Shown here: piece by piece, positions 25,615 through 35,317 of the stretch
Position numbering within the stretch: the first letter of the stretch is position 1
How the letters are laid out: each line of letters begins with the position of its first letter
Assembly (NCBI RefSeq): GCF_011039205.1
Contig: NZ_JAAKEL010000004.1
Coordinates: forward strand, 1-64,000
Direction: 5' to 3'
Origin: Dysgonomonas sp. ZJ279
Lineage (GTDB): Bacteria; Bacteroidota; Bacteroidia; Bacteroidales; Dysgonomonadaceae
DNA: 64,000 nt
Program-made: the position numbers and the translations under genes
Notes under the pieces: model-generated
Seen by the model: only the letters and a program-made list of their open reading frames with translations
What the model was told of the DNA's origin: nothing
Database searches by the model: none

Positions 25615-28611
25615 CTAATATGAGTCATTAGTGTTCTCCCCGAATACAGTAAAAAAGAAATTGGTATTTACTTTTGCAGCATTAAATTTTCTAAACAGAA
25701 TTACAAAATCATCATTAGTAACTGAATGTAGGCTTGAAACACAGTCGGCAGGATAATCATAAGGGGTAACATTAACGACATAATTATTATGCCCTAAAAA
25801 ATGTTCTATTTTATACTCTCCTTCACTAATTCTTGAAGGCGCAAATGAACTATCCTTGTTCAATTTACCTCTTCCACCTCTTCCCCACATATACAAAACT
25901 CCGCACGAACTATTAATTCTTCCTGCAAACAAAAGTCCGGGGGTGTCTATAATGTTGTTAGGGCTTACCCTGAAAGCACCTTTAGATATATTTAACGCTA
26001 TATTTTGAAGAGGCATAAGAGGATTGTCAAATGAGGGCGGTTGACTATTTATATTTATAATTATTTTCTGACTTAAGTCTGTATTTTTATTGTTTATTAA
26101 AAAAGTACTATCAGTGTTATCTATAGCTGAATTAATGCCATCTCCCAAGTATATAGATGTCCCATTTGCTTTTTTATATCGTAAAAATGAATTGAATATT
26201 TCAAAATCACCTATAAACATAGTATTGTATTTATCCCATCTAATATCTTTGGCCAATTGCCCTGATCCATCACTATTAAACAATACATTTTCATTACAAA
26301 ATAATGCCGACCCATCTTCTTTTATTTGCGTAACTATCTTATCCTTAGAGTCTCTAAACTCAAGAGTAATCCCAAAAAGTTTAAATACCTTATTTGTGGC
26401 ATCAAAAAGTAAACCTTTAACCTTATTACCTATCCGAATACTGCCATTATTCAAATCATATTTACTACCCTCATTTTTATCCTCATCATCTACATAATTG
26501 ATAGACTTAATGACATCCCCGTAAATACTACCACCGGATATGTAGGCCATCCCGTTAGTAAGTGATACATCTCGCCTATCTTCTTTCGCAGGGTAGATAA
26601 CACCCATCAGAAAATAAAAATAGTTAGTATCATCTGCATATTTCAACTGATTGGTAGTCAACTCCCATGCAGCCGAATCGCTTTGCTTTTCGGCTTTCAC
26701 ATACATGTAATAAGAAGCTGCATTGTCTTGTAATATCTGATTGAAAGCTTGTGTTACTTTCCATGTGTATTTTGGTGAATTGGACGCTGGAGTTTCCGTC
26801 TCTCCTCCCCACCACAAAGAACGATGATTGATATAGCCTACTGATAAAGTAGCCCTATAGCTATTACCATCCTTATTTGTTTTTATGCTCACTCCACTTG
26901 TTGTGAAATCCTGGCTTTTTGCACCCACGGCAAGGTACATCGTTTCGATACTATTAGGCTTGATCTGTGTATTGTCGAAGTAACCATCTGGATCGAATAT
27001 TAGGCCTTTCAGTGCGCGCAGGTTTTGGGTATTTCTCACACCATTTTGGCGAGATTGAAGGCTTTGGTTAGTATTAGATTCTATAATTATTTCTTGCTCT
27101 TTTACCGTTTCTTCTAAATTTGTGATCCGTTTATATTCCGGGTTATCACCTACTTTATACACGGCATCGTATTTATTGATCAGCTTTTTTTCAAATCCCA
27201 TAATACGGCTACTACGGTATCCGTTTTCAAACCGATCATTAATAAGGCGCACTTTCTTGCCTATTTGTAAGTCATACTTATTTTTATAGAAGTACTCAAT
27301 AACAGTGGGGCACTCGTAGAGATCGGTATCTTTGTTATTCTTATCTAGCCACTTCACAGCTTTTTCGTATAGCTCCTGTTCAGCCCTCGGCACATACTGA
27401 TCTCCTACAAGGGCAATATTGAAGCCATATAGAATATATTCATCTTTCTCTACAGGTTTGAATATATCATTCGGAATATTTGTATATTCGTCTCTGTAAA
27501 TCTCGAACACCTGTGATGCTGCATCTGTTTCAGGTTTATTTAGTGGGTTAAACATTACCTTAAAGTCAAATCCATTCAAGTTACCACTTTTGAAATGTAT
27601 CATTAAGTCAGTACCAGGTAAAAGGTAATCTTTTTTGAAGTTAATCTTCGAATCCGTAAAACGGTAAGCATTCCAGTTGGTAACTACTTTTGTATTAGTA
27701 TCTGTATCTGTACATGGCACTATCGAAACAGTTTCGATTATCCCCTCAAATTGAGGGTACGCATCTTCAAATACCACAGTCCCTTCTATCACCTCTTCCG
27801 GTGTCATGTTTGGTTTGGCATCAATATAATTGCCTTTGGATGCAGGGATACGAAGTCTTTTCTGATAAATTGCATCAACAGCTTCTCCTGTTCCGACACT
27901 TCTGTAATTGGTAGGGATATTTCGTGATGATCCTAGAGCCAACATACGAGTTATCTTTTTGTCGGCTGCTCCTCGTGAATTACTCATCCTTAAAACAGAT
28001 ACTTCATTTTCGAAATCTACTTCTGCACCTTCAGCTAGTTTTTGTACAAGGTTAATAGTTCGCCCCGAGATATACCACTCACATTCAAATTCTTGAGCTA
28101 TGTTAGTCAAGGCATCGAATACGTAGGAATTATCGAATGACATAGATTTAATTTCAGCAGGTTCTACTGTGCCGACTGCGAAATCTGTAACATCAAAATA
28201 ACGGTTCAGGTTATCGGCAGCCACTTGCAGGAAGCTACTTGCTTTACTAGTCAAACTCCAGGTTGATTCTTTGAGCCCCTGACTTAAGTAATAAAACTGC
28301 ACGCTTGCCGCCATCATCTCCTCGCCGTCAAATCGGAGAGTATATTTGAATGTAGAACTATCCGACTCTTCAGGGATATAATCGCTCAGAACATAATATT
28401 TATAGCCTTCGTAGAATAAATAATCTCCACGATCAAACCTCTCAAATCGATCCAGCACAAAGCTAAACTCGATATAGTGTTGATTCATCAACTCATTGCA
28501 ATAAATTGCATCATCACCTATTACATATTTAGCTTTGATAGATCCTTGCTTATCGAATATATCTACAATTAAATCGCTAGGTGCATATTTTATTAATCCT
28601 ATCTCAATCAT
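25615..28611 (-). CDS. Phage tail-associated protein (tail hub/endopeptidase-type)
   Basis: 998 residues. Its place, after the distal-tail gene and before the receptor-binding protein, is that of the siphovirus tail hub/tail-associated lysin. The N-terminal 350 residues are a mixed beta domain (VIGDDAIYCNELMNQHYIEF) with hub-like character. A short coiled coil follows around NLEETVKEQEIIIESNTNQS, and the C-terminal half is strand-rich with Ig- or fibre-like segments. No peptidase catalytic motif is clear. The ATG overlaps the upstream stop as ATGA, showing translational coupling. Confidence 0.72.
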   Translation of the reverse strand: MIEIGLIKYAPSDLIVDIFDKQGSIKAKYVIGDDAIYCNELMNQHYIEFSFVLDRFERFDRGDYLFYEGYKYYVLSDYIPEESDSSTFKYTLRFDGEEMMAASVQFYYLSQGLKESTWSLTSKASSFLQVAADNLNRYFDVTDFAVGTVEPAEIKSMSFDNSYVFDALTNIAQEFECEWYISGRTINLVQKLAEGAEVDFENEVSVLRMSNSRGAADKKITRMLALGSSRNIPTNYRSVGTGEAVDAIYQKRLRIPASKGNYIDAKPNMTPEEVIEGTVVFEDAYPQFEGIIETVSIVPCTDTDTNTKVVTNWNAYRFTDSKINFKKDYLLPGTDLMIHFKSGNLNGFDFKVMFNPLNKPETDAASQVFEIYRDEYTNIPNDIFKPVEKDEYILYGFNIALVGDQYVPRAEQELYEKAVKWLDKNNKDTDLYECPTVIEYFYKNKYDLQIGKKVRLINDRFENGYRSSRIMGFEKKLINKYDAVYKVGDNPEYKRITNLEETVKEQEIIIESNTNQSLQSRQNGVRNTQNLRALKGLIFDPDGYFDNTQIKPNSIETMYLAVGAKSQDFTTSGVSIKTNKDGNSYRATLSVGYINHRSLWWGGETETPASNSPKYTWKVTQAFNQILQDNAASYYMYVKAEKQSDSAAWELTTNQLKYADDTNYFYFLMGVIYPAKEDRRDVSLTNGMAYISGGSIYGDVIKSINYVDDEDKNEGSKYDLNNGSIRIGNKVKGLLFDATNKVFKLFGITLEFRDSKDKIVTQIKEDGSALFCNENVLFNSDGSGQLAKDIRWDKYNTMFIGDFEIFNSFLRYKKANGTSIYLGDGINSAIDNTDSTFLINNKNTDLSQKIIININSQPPSFDNPLMPLQNIALNISKGAFRVSPNNIIDTPGLLFAGRINSSCGVLYMWGRGGRGKLNKDSSFAPSRISEGEYKIEHFLGHNNYVVNVTPYDYPADCVSSLHSVTNDDFVILFRKFNAAKVNTNFFFTVFGENTNDSY

Positions 28612-29027
28612 AATTTAATGCGGTCTTTAGGGTTGGGTTCTGTGAAACGAACCGTTAATGTGCATGAACTCAAACTTGACGAAAGAGTGAATGTGCTCTC
28701 TTCATCTAAAATCAACTTGTATGTAGTTCTATTGGGAACTACTTTCAAAAGAATAAGCCCTTTTGATAATTCGGCTTCCAATGCCTGTTTCTTTGCTCTT
28801 AGCTCCTTTCTTGAGTTGCATGTAATAGCAAAGGTGAGTATAACCTGCCGTTTATTTACCCGGGGGTTATTCAGAAATATTTGGACACCATCATGTCCTC
28901 TCAAATCATTAGAAGTATACGCTTTTATAGGCGGATGCATATCTAAGTTGTCGAAAGAATCATCTATCAATCTGGCACTATAGTTAGCCCATAGGCTTTT
29001 GTTATTTATGTAAGTCTCGCTAAGCAT
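28608..29027 (-). CDS. Probable distal tail protein
   Basis: 139 residues between the tape measure and the tail hub, the usual place of a Dit-like distal tail protein, although it is shorter than most. The sequence alternates strands with charged helices (SRKELRAKKQALEAELSKG) and ends in a strand pair (CTLTVRFTEP). No motif proves the family; the call depends on position and length. It is coupled to the next gene by an ATGA overlap. Confidence 0.5.
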   Translation of the reverse strand: MLSETYINNKSLWANYSARLIDDSFDNLDMHPPIKAYTSNDLRGHDGVQIFLNNPRVNKRQVILTFAITCNSRKELRAKKQALEAELSKGLILLKVVPNRTTYKLILDEESTFTLSSSLSSCTLTVRFTEPNPKDRIKL

Positions 29028-29114
29028 TTCTAGTTTTATTTTAAAGGTATATATAGATTAAAATTCTGTGAAGCAAATAGCAGAATTCGAGTAAACAGAT
29101 GCGTAAAGGTTTAA

Positions 29115-32102
29115 TTATTTAAACCCTCTCGTATTCTTCTCGATATCACTTAACCGTTCATTCATCTGATACAATTCTTTTGTATTCTTATTAATATCTT
29201 TCAGTTCATAGTAAGAATTAATAGCGACGACCCTGTTTTCCTCAATCATTCGTTCAACCCTTAAGGCCGAACCACTCATTACATTTAGTGGAACCGATAA
29301 TGAATCTATAGTGAGTGTTTGAGCTATTGGTTGGTTCCATGATGCTATTCTAGATACATTGCCATCGATAGATATCAGATTCATTTGCATAGCTGTGAAC
29401 CGTCCTTCCAATGCTCCGGCCTGATCTTGTGTCATAGTCTCGAATCCTCCTTTGGATGATGATTGCGTAAATTCTTCTGCATCTGTATTTTCAAAATTTT
29501 CACCCGTTTTTTCTTCCCATTTTTGATTAGCATAATCGTACAGAAGCTTTCCGTGTCCCGAAGCGGCAAGTGTTCCTTCAACCATATTATCTACTACGGT
29601 CATCAGTTTGTCCATACGTTGTTCGTCCGAGAGAGAGGTATCTTCCATTATTTTCATTGCATTTTCTTGCGCTTTGGCAACAATAGGAGCAATGGTAACG
29701 GAATATATCATATCCTTGACAAGCTGCTGAACCATTTTACTTGCGCTCTTATAGAAGGCTTCGGATGCATCTTCTCCTTTTTTGAAAGAGTCGACAAGGG
29801 CATTAGTCATTTCGTTACCCAATTGTCCAAAAATACCTGTCAGATAGTTTTTCATTTCGCCGTAAGCTTGTTTTACGGCTTCGGCATTCTCTATCATGCT
29901 TTGGAATGCCGCTTTGTCTGAATCGGACATTTTTTCATTTGCTAAAACTGACTTGGCGCGTTCTATATTAAGTTCTCCTTCAGCTTTTATCAAGTCTTTG
30001 TATTTGCTCGTAATACCAGAGTAGAGGTCTTTACCTTTACCCATGCCGAACAATCCTGTTTTTTTATGGCCGGTTACAATCTGAATATTTTCGAGGGCAG
30101 CAAAATCACTTTTCTCCTGCGGCTTAAATAAACCGAATATTCCTGATTTTGGTTTTAGCAATCCATCACCTTTCAGCGATTTATTAGCGTCTTCTACCGA
30201 GGTCTTGTATACTTTAGCCGCATTTATTGCTTTGCCATAAGGGTCTGAACCGAATATCGTATCGCCGTCTTCGTATTTCAGGTTTTTCAGCTTGATAGCT
30301 AATTGATAGGCATGTTCTTCGGCTTTAGTAACTTCAGCTATTTTCTTTAGAGCTTCCTGATGACGTTTTTCAGCTTCGGTTGCCGCCCCGAATAGTTTTA
30401 TACCTTGACTAACTATTGCTAATGCGCCACCAACAGGGCCTCCGGAAGCAAATCCTTGAGCGATACCACCCACGGTGTCCATTACCATGTCGAGGCTTTC
30501 GTCCATTCCTCCAAAAACAGATTTCAAGCTACCGACCCAACCTGATACTTTACCTGCATTGGTACTAATGGCATTGAAGACTCCTATTGTTTTGGCTTCG
30601 GCATCTTCAGCGGAGTCTCCCATCTTCTCGAAGCCATTTTTCACTTGGTCAAAAACTAACTTTTCAACTATTCCTCTTGGCGATTTTATAGGACTCTGCT
30701 GATCTAGGTTTTTTTGTTGGGCTTCGAGTAGTGGTATTTGTTTTTTCGCATCACCGTTACCGTTTTGGGCGGCTATTTGCTGCACTTTAAGGCGTTCTTC
30801 GTTATATTTTTTTGTAATTTCTAACTTCTTAGATTCGTACAGTTCAGTCATACCAACCGATTCCAGACCTTTGAGCCGTTCTAATTCAGTACTCTCAGCT
30901 ATCGCTATACTTGCCATTTCGGTTTTAACGACTTCTCCTTTTTCTTCTTTCTTTTTGGTTTGTAATGTAGCTATGGTTTCCTGGTTTTCTCCTGCTTTTA
31001 TTATCTGTTCTGCATAGTTGGAATCTATTGCTGCTAATTGTTGCGACAGGTATGACTCGAAGGTTGTGTTTTGTCCTCCCAAAAAGCCAGTGAGCCTTTT
31101 GTTCATAGCCTGAATACGTGCCATAAGATCGGCTTGTGCCTTATCCGCATCCGCTTGTAGCTTATCTTTTAGTTTAGGTGCTAAATCCTTACCTTCTACT
31201 TCCACTTCCTTTAACTCAACAGGATTATCGATGCCATGTATTGGAATTATAGATTGAGATGGTCTTACTGTGGATGTTTTTGGGTAAGCAACTACATCAT
31301 TTGCTTTGGCTTCATAATTAAATAAGTTTGTAAATGCAGATGATTCTCTGTCCATGATCCATTGTCTATTCAAATCAGCGTGTTTATTTACAGATAGCCT
31401 TGCTTCACTATTCTTGATTCTTTTTTCGGCAGGTGATTCACTTGTTGCTGTGACCATTTCGAGCCAAAACTCGGCGTCTGTATATCGGAGTTGCATTTCT
31501 TCAACTTCTTTTTCACGTATATCTGATAACTCTTTATGTCGTTTAAGCTCAATTTTCATTATCGCATCAAACTGAGCATGTTCAATCAAACGTTCTTGAT
31601 ATTTTGTCGATGATAAATTTGCTAAATCTTTCTCTCGTGAAATTTTCATATCACGATAAAATTCTTCCCATTTCTCTATGGAATAAAATTCAAGCCCGTC
31701 TATTGGTGTTTTTATCGGTATCGGATCTTCAAATGCGTAATCAAATTTCATTAATGCATTTACAACTGTTTGTGGTATTTCTATTGCATCAGGAGATAAA
31801 ACTTTATTTGCAGCATCTGCGACCTCTCCCAAAATAGGTTTGACTATTTTTAATAGATCAATAGTCTCGTTTTTCAGTATAGACTCGAATAGTTCTTCAT
31901 TCAGTACACTAGTTAAAGCTTTTAGACTTTTATTTTCTAATGAAGGTTTTTCTGCTTCGATATTTCTTTTTCGATATTTATTTATAGTTTCATCAACATT
32001 TGATATTTTTTTTTGATTATTTGTGATAGCTTTCAAACTATCTGTAAGCATTTTTTTGATATCATTACTAAACTTTCCAAAAAATTCGTCTTTCTTTACC
32101 AT
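29115..32102 (-). CDS. Tail tape measure protein
   Basis: 995 residues, mostly helical and rich in Lys, Glu, Ala and Gln with long coiled coils in both halves. A central hydrophobic patch (GGIAQGFASGGPVGGALAIV) could insert in the membrane during DNA delivery, as in other tape measures. It lies directly downstream of the frameshifted tail chaperone genes and upstream of the tail-tip genes, the conserved order. By the usual rule of about 0.15 nm per residue, the tail would be roughly 150 nm long. The frame is intact. Confidence 0.85.
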   Translation of the reverse strand: MVKKDEFFGKFSNDIKKMLTDSLKAITNNQKKISNVDETINKYRKRNIEAEKPSLENKSLKALTSVLNEELFESILKNETIDLLKIVKPILGEVADAANKVLSPDAIEIPQTVVNALMKFDYAFEDPIPIKTPIDGLEFYSIEKWEEFYRDMKISREKDLANLSSTKYQERLIEHAQFDAIMKIELKRHKELSDIREKEVEEMQLRYTDAEFWLEMVTATSESPAEKRIKNSEARLSVNKHADLNRQWIMDRESSAFTNLFNYEAKANDVVAYPKTSTVRPSQSIIPIHGIDNPVELKEVEVEGKDLAPKLKDKLQADADKAQADLMARIQAMNKRLTGFLGGQNTTFESYLSQQLAAIDSNYAEQIIKAGENQETIATLQTKKKEEKGEVVKTEMASIAIAESTELERLKGLESVGMTELYESKKLEITKKYNEERLKVQQIAAQNGNGDAKKQIPLLEAQQKNLDQQSPIKSPRGIVEKLVFDQVKNGFEKMGDSAEDAEAKTIGVFNAISTNAGKVSGWVGSLKSVFGGMDESLDMVMDTVGGIAQGFASGGPVGGALAIVSQGIKLFGAATEAEKRHQEALKKIAEVTKAEEHAYQLAIKLKNLKYEDGDTIFGSDPYGKAINAAKVYKTSVEDANKSLKGDGLLKPKSGIFGLFKPQEKSDFAALENIQIVTGHKKTGLFGMGKGKDLYSGITSKYKDLIKAEGELNIERAKSVLANEKMSDSDKAAFQSMIENAEAVKQAYGEMKNYLTGIFGQLGNEMTNALVDSFKKGEDASEAFYKSASKMVQQLVKDMIYSVTIAPIVAKAQENAMKIMEDTSLSDEQRMDKLMTVVDNMVEGTLAASGHGKLLYDYANQKWEEKTGENFENTDAEEFTQSSSKGGFETMTQDQAGALEGRFTAMQMNLISIDGNVSRIASWNQPIAQTLTIDSLSVPLNVMSGSALRVERMIEENRVVAINSYYELKDINKNTKELYQMNERLSDIEKNTRGFK

Positions 32103-32224
32103 GTCTGTATTTTTTTATTGCTTTATCACATTAAACATTTAAATAATATACAACCTTCATATTCTACCTCTTTTGATGAAGAGTTCAGCTCCTGCATTTT
32201 AATATAAATCTGCCATATCTTATC

Positions 32225-32835
32225 TTATCCTTTTATATTTGCGAACAATTCGTTACTACTTGTTTTCTTCATGATATCTCCGAATGCCTCATGAAGTTTA
32301 TTTTGTTGCATCATTATCAGGTTTCTATAGGGTATTACTTCAAATACCTCTTTGTAGGAGAGGTGAAGATTGTCGATAAATGTCGCTATCTGACCGTGCA
32401 TGATATCGTTACCTATTATTTGGGTTTTGCTACTATTTTTGTTACGCTCGAGCACGATCGAGCACACAGAAAAAAATCATCTGAACCAATTAAATTAATT
32501 GCAATCACAATTGCTTCGTTTATTTCTTTTGGCGTGCACTTTTCAAGTTTACGGGAGAGCCGATATGTTTTGTACTTCCAAAATTTCACATCACCAATAA
32601 TGAAAACACATAATCCCTTTAGCATTTCTTTGTAGCTTCTTGGTATTTGAGCAATAGCATCTGCTTTATTCTGTATGTCCAAATTAAAATTCATTTTAGA
32701 CCAATAAGCCAATCCACGGCAAATAATCTTTATTGTAGGAGGCTTAATTGTATATCCTTCACTGCCTAACATTACTGTTTTGAAGTCTGTCCCTAAGAGG
32801 GAATCAGAAACTAATTTAGCCGCATCGTTTGTCAT
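32225..32835 (-). CDS. Tail assembly chaperone fusion (gpGT-like) made by -1 frameshift
   Basis: Predicted product of 203 residues: 122 codons of the upstream chaperone, a -1 slip on the heptamer at 32470-32476, then 81 residues of the second frame. After the slip the second frame is open through to 32225. In lambda and most long-tailed phages the G and GT proteins coat the tape measure during assembly, and the fusion is made at a few percent of the short form. Here the signal, order and position (between major tail protein and tape measure) all fit. The 80-residue frame also has a GTG at 32467, but no separate start is needed. Confidence 0.78.
32416..32835 (-). CDS. Tail assembly chaperone, short form (gpG-like)
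   Basis: 139 residues, ending at its own stop beyond the frameshift site. It is helical in the middle (PRSYKEMLKGLCVFIIGDVK) and near the end (EINEAIVIAINLIGSDDFF, the codons for DDFF containing the slip site). No close family is recognised from sequence alone; the call rests on position and the shared frameshift. By comparison with lambda gpG it would bind the tape measure and help the tail tube assemble. Confidence 0.75.
   Translation of the reverse strand: MTNDAAKLVSDSLLGTDFKTVMLGSEGYTIKPPTIKIICRGLAYWSKMNFNLDIQNKADAIAQIPRSYKEMLKGLCVFIIGDVKFWKYKTYRLSRKLEKCTPKEINEAIVIAINLIGSDDFFLCARSCSSVTKIVAKPK
32446..32476 (-). promoter_or_regulatory. Programmed -1 ribosomal frameshift signal
   Basis: On the minus strand the frame-0 codons GAT TTT TTT CTG contain the slippery heptamer T TTT TTT (32476 to 32470). 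After a spacer of 6 bases (CTGTGT) comes a perfect 6-bp hairpin, GCTCGA, 6-base loop, TCGAGC (32463 to 32446), which two G-T pairs can extend. Heptamer, spacer and hairpin match the standard signal, and the -1 frame is open exactly from the heptamer. Confidence 0.85.
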
Positions 32836-32846
32836 ATATTCTTAAT

Positions 32847-32878
32847 AAAAAAAGGTAGGCGAATAACACCCACCTTTT
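32847..32878 (-). terminator. Terminator after the major tail protein gene
   Basis: On the minus strand CCAAAAGGTGGG, loop, CCTACCTTTTTTT forms a stem with one mismatch followed by a T run. It lies 20 bases after the major tail protein stop and before the chaperone gene. Such a partial terminator would keep tail-tube protein far above the downstream tail proteins, which fits the needed amounts. Confidence 0.65.
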
Positions 32879-32898
32879 GGTTATATACAATTAATTTG

Positions 32899-33474
32899 TC
32901 ACGGATTAGTAGCTGAATCAACGGCTGATTTATGAATCTGAACCTCCGATTCCAATTGAATATCGGGTTCAAGCGCTGTTGCTTCAATCGATATAGCTAC
33001 TGCATCATCAGTCGTTACTCCACCAGCAATAATATCAGCTTTTGGGTAGACGATGTAAACATTATCTTCCGTTAGTGCTACAATAGTTAAATCTTTCGGA
33101 GTATATTTCGATGCAGCTGACCATTTATCAGCACTTGCGTTACCTCCTTCAAAATCAGCTTTTGTATCAAAGTCATACTTACCGATAGAGAAAGTGATCT
33201 TTGATACACCCGGATCATCAGTTGAACTACGGTAATTTTTACCTGTCAACTTGTTTTTGTAGTAGTTTTTCGACGCCTTTGCTTTTTCGTAATTCCAGTT
33301 GTCTCCATGTATGTTTTTTACTTTCTTGGTTTCTGTATTCGCCAAGAATGCTTTTAGCTCAGCAGGTGATAATCCGCTTGTTGCATCTCCATCTACAAAT
33401 GGTGTCGCTACTGTCGAGATGGCAGCACCATAAAAGATTGCTTTTACACCTATTAATGAAACTTCTTTTCCCAT
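32899..33474 (-). CDS. Probable major tail tube protein
   Basis: 191 residues. It opens as a strand-rich protein (EVSLIGVKAIFYGAAIST) with repeated short strands and Asp/Lys-rich loops (KITFSIGKYDFDTKADF), a pattern seen in siphovirus tail tubes. It lies just before the frameshifted chaperones and is followed by its own terminator, as expected for the most abundant tail protein. No sequence motif is decisive. No tail sheath gene follows, so the tail would be non-contractile. Confidence 0.68.
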   Translation of the reverse strand: MGKEVSLIGVKAIFYGAAISTVATPFVDGDATSGLSPAELKAFLANTETKKVKNIHGDNWNYEKAKASKNYYKNKLTGKNYRSSTDDPGVSKITFSIGKYDFDTKADFEGGNASADKWSAASKYTPKDLTIVALTEDNVYIVYPKADIIAGGVTTDDAVAISIEATALEPDIQLESEVQIHKSAVDSATNP

Positions 33475-33478
33475 AATC

Positions 33479-33901
33479 TCACAATTTAAAATTTGAATTT
33501 ATTACTCTTAACTTTACCGTGATAACATGACTCCATGTATCGGTTTTTTTTTCTTTGGTTATATTCTCTAACTGATAATATACTGTTTCGTCTGTTGTTT
33601 CGTCGAATGTCTTGTACTTAAATAGCTTAATAGCTTCTAATTCATAAGCATTTAATTTCTCATCGTTTTTTTGATATATATTATTTACTTTGACATCCGG
33701 AACAAAAATATACGCGTATGCAGATGAATTTTGCCACCCTTTGTTATCTGATTCTTTACAGCAGATGGAGATCCGATCGTGATTGTTTTCTTCTGTAGTG
33801 GGTGCTAAGTCTCCTTTCTCTATTTCGGAAAAAGCTCCAAAAATAGGATTAGACTTAAAAGCCTTGTGTATAATTGTTTCTATAATTTCTGTTGTAATCA
33901 T
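33479..33901 (-). CDS. Probable tail completion/terminator protein
   Basis: 140 residues located 4 bases upstream of the major tail gene, the place of tail terminator or completion proteins. N-terminal amphipathic helix (TTEIIETIIHKAFKS), then strands ending in TWSHVITVKLRVINSNFKL, a pattern common in this group. Assigned by position. It is the last recognisable structural gene on the head side; beyond it the expected connector, capsid and portal genes are missing. Confidence 0.5.
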   Translation of the reverse strand: MITTEIIETIIHKAFKSNPIFGAFSEIEKGDLAPTTEENNHDRISICCKESDNKGWQNSSAYAYIFVPDVKVNNIYQKNDEKLNAYELEAIKLFKYKTFDETTDETVYYQLENITKEKKTDTWSHVITVKLRVINSNFKL

Positions 33902-34359
33902 TTGCTAAATATCTTTTTGCTTCGACTCTCAGCCGATCAGAATTAATTGTATTGTTTTCTCTAGGCTATACATAGCTCGGATAGTTCCTCATTTGCTCGT
34001 TTCAAAGTTTTTTTCCAACAACTAGGTGTTGTATTCTTTATTCTAAGGGACATATGTTTTTACTATCGCTTAATTCCAAATGAGTCTTGAGCAGAGGCTT
34101 TTCCTGTAACCAAATCGTCACTTTTAGTGCATTTTTTTAAATCTTTCATTGAGTAATTTGATTAAAATTATTTTTGATTAAAATTACATACAATCGAAAG
34201 ACTAGAGAAGTGTTTCAAAGGTGGGGACTAAATAGTTGTAGAATAGTTTGTAAGTTCATTAATAATTCCTGCAAAGTATTTGCCATGGAATTATTATACA
34301 GTAGTTTATCAGATATTGACTTGTAAGCGAATTGAATCAATATAATTTTAATAGTGATT
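33902..34359. other. Gap where the phage head module would lie
   Basis: About 458 bases with no intact ORF on either strand. On the minus strand two short open pieces in different frames are visible: CWKKTLKRANEELSELCIA (about 33970-34025) and NTINSDRLRVEAKRYLAND (about 33900-33957). They could be the decayed end of a connector gene. This is the place where terminase, portal, protease and capsid genes are expected, so it may be a deletion scar. Confidence 0.4.
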
Positions 34360-34572
34360 TCATGTACTATTTTCTACTTTATGTACTGATAAATCATAAA
34401 AATGCACAATTTCATTAGAGTACACCTCCTCGATCTCAAATATTTTTATAGTATGCTTTATATTACTGGTGTCTACTAATATAATTTCGGTTTCACCAAT
34501 AAAGTCTACATAACCTAGAATGCTGTTAATCATCACTGTTTGATCGAAGGTGATTTCATTTATTTTTTTCAT
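34360..34572 (-). CDS. Small hypothetical prophage protein
   Basis: 70 residues from an ATG at 34572, beta-strand rich (SILGYVDFIGETEIILVDTS) and acidic. It looks like a small SH3- or Hfq-like barrel by pattern, but I cannot name a family. It lies between the putative regulatory gene at 34644 and the headless gap. Confidence 0.45.
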   Translation of the reverse strand: MKKINEITFDQTVMINSILGYVDFIGETEIILVDTSNIKHTIKIFEIEEVYSNEIVHFYDLSVHKVENST

Positions 34573-34643
34573 GACTGTATTATTTATTTTTCAGGAATTG
34601 TTATTCTGATTTTTTCATAAGAGGTAGTATCCTTATTTTCAAA

Positions 34644-35090
34644 TTATTTTAAACCATTTAGCTCAATTCTAAGCAATATCTCACTGTAGAGATAGTCCAG
34701 TGACACTTGGAAGTCTCGGTAAAACTTATACCACGAACAAACACTTTTCAGACTATTTGAAATGTGAGAAGGGGACAGCTGTAATACCTCCGCTATTGCA
34801 TCTCGTTTACCTCTTTCAAAAAAGTATCCTGCGAATATCCGTGGTGAATAGAGTAGAGCTGCGACCATCAGAAAATAATATTTTTCGGCATATCTTGAAT
34901 TATTTATTTCATCTTTTTTATGACAAAGCTCTTTTACCCAGTCATAAATAGTGGAGATTGTTTGGAGATCTTCCAATTCGGGTTTGAGTACTACTATCTC
35001 TATTTTTTGTAATTTTTCGGATTGTTTTTGATAATCTTCTATATCTTCGATTCTTTTTCGAAGTATACCTTCATTTTTAATTCGTTCCAT
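34644..35090 (-). CDS. Hypothetical prophage protein with a helix-turn-helix-like segment
   Basis: 148 residues. The N-terminus is a charged helix. Residues 85-120 read GKRDAIAEVLQLSPSHISNS, then LKSVCSWYKFYRDFQVS, which fits a helix-turn-helix of the sigma/terminase-small-subunit kind. Proteins of this size in Bacteroidota phages near the replication-to-structure boundary are often late regulators or small terminases, so either is possible. No large terminase gene accompanies it. No family recognised with confidence. Confidence 0.5.
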   Translation of the reverse strand: MERIKNEGILRKRIEDIEDYQKQSEKLQKIEIVVLKPELEDLQTISTIYDWVKELCHKKDEINNSRYAEKYYFLMVAALLYSPRIFAGYFFERGKRDAIAEVLQLSPSHISNSLKSVCSWYKFYRDFQVSLDYLYSEILLRIELNGLK

Positions 35091-35317
35091 GTTCCGTTGT
35101 ATTAAATAAAACTTTGTTGGTTTTTTGATTTATAAAAAACTTAATGTTAACTATTGTCCCTTGTACTACCACTCTTCGATATACTTTCATAAAGTTTTAG
35201 AAAGGTTATTATGCATATTTTAGTTTTATTTACTATCTCTGATATTGTGTATAATAAAACTGGAAAAGTAAATCAAAATCATATTTACTATTGGATTATT
35301 GATTTTATTTTATAGGG
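35091..35317. other. Intergenic gap downstream of dnaB
   Basis: About 225 A/T-rich bases. No ORF. Probably holds the minus-strand promoter of the gene at 35090. Confidence 0.4.

Noticed and set aside
32225-32467. Independent 80-residue gene starting at a GTG
   Set aside because: Better explained as the second half of a -1 frameshift fusion, since the frame opens exactly at the slippery heptamer.
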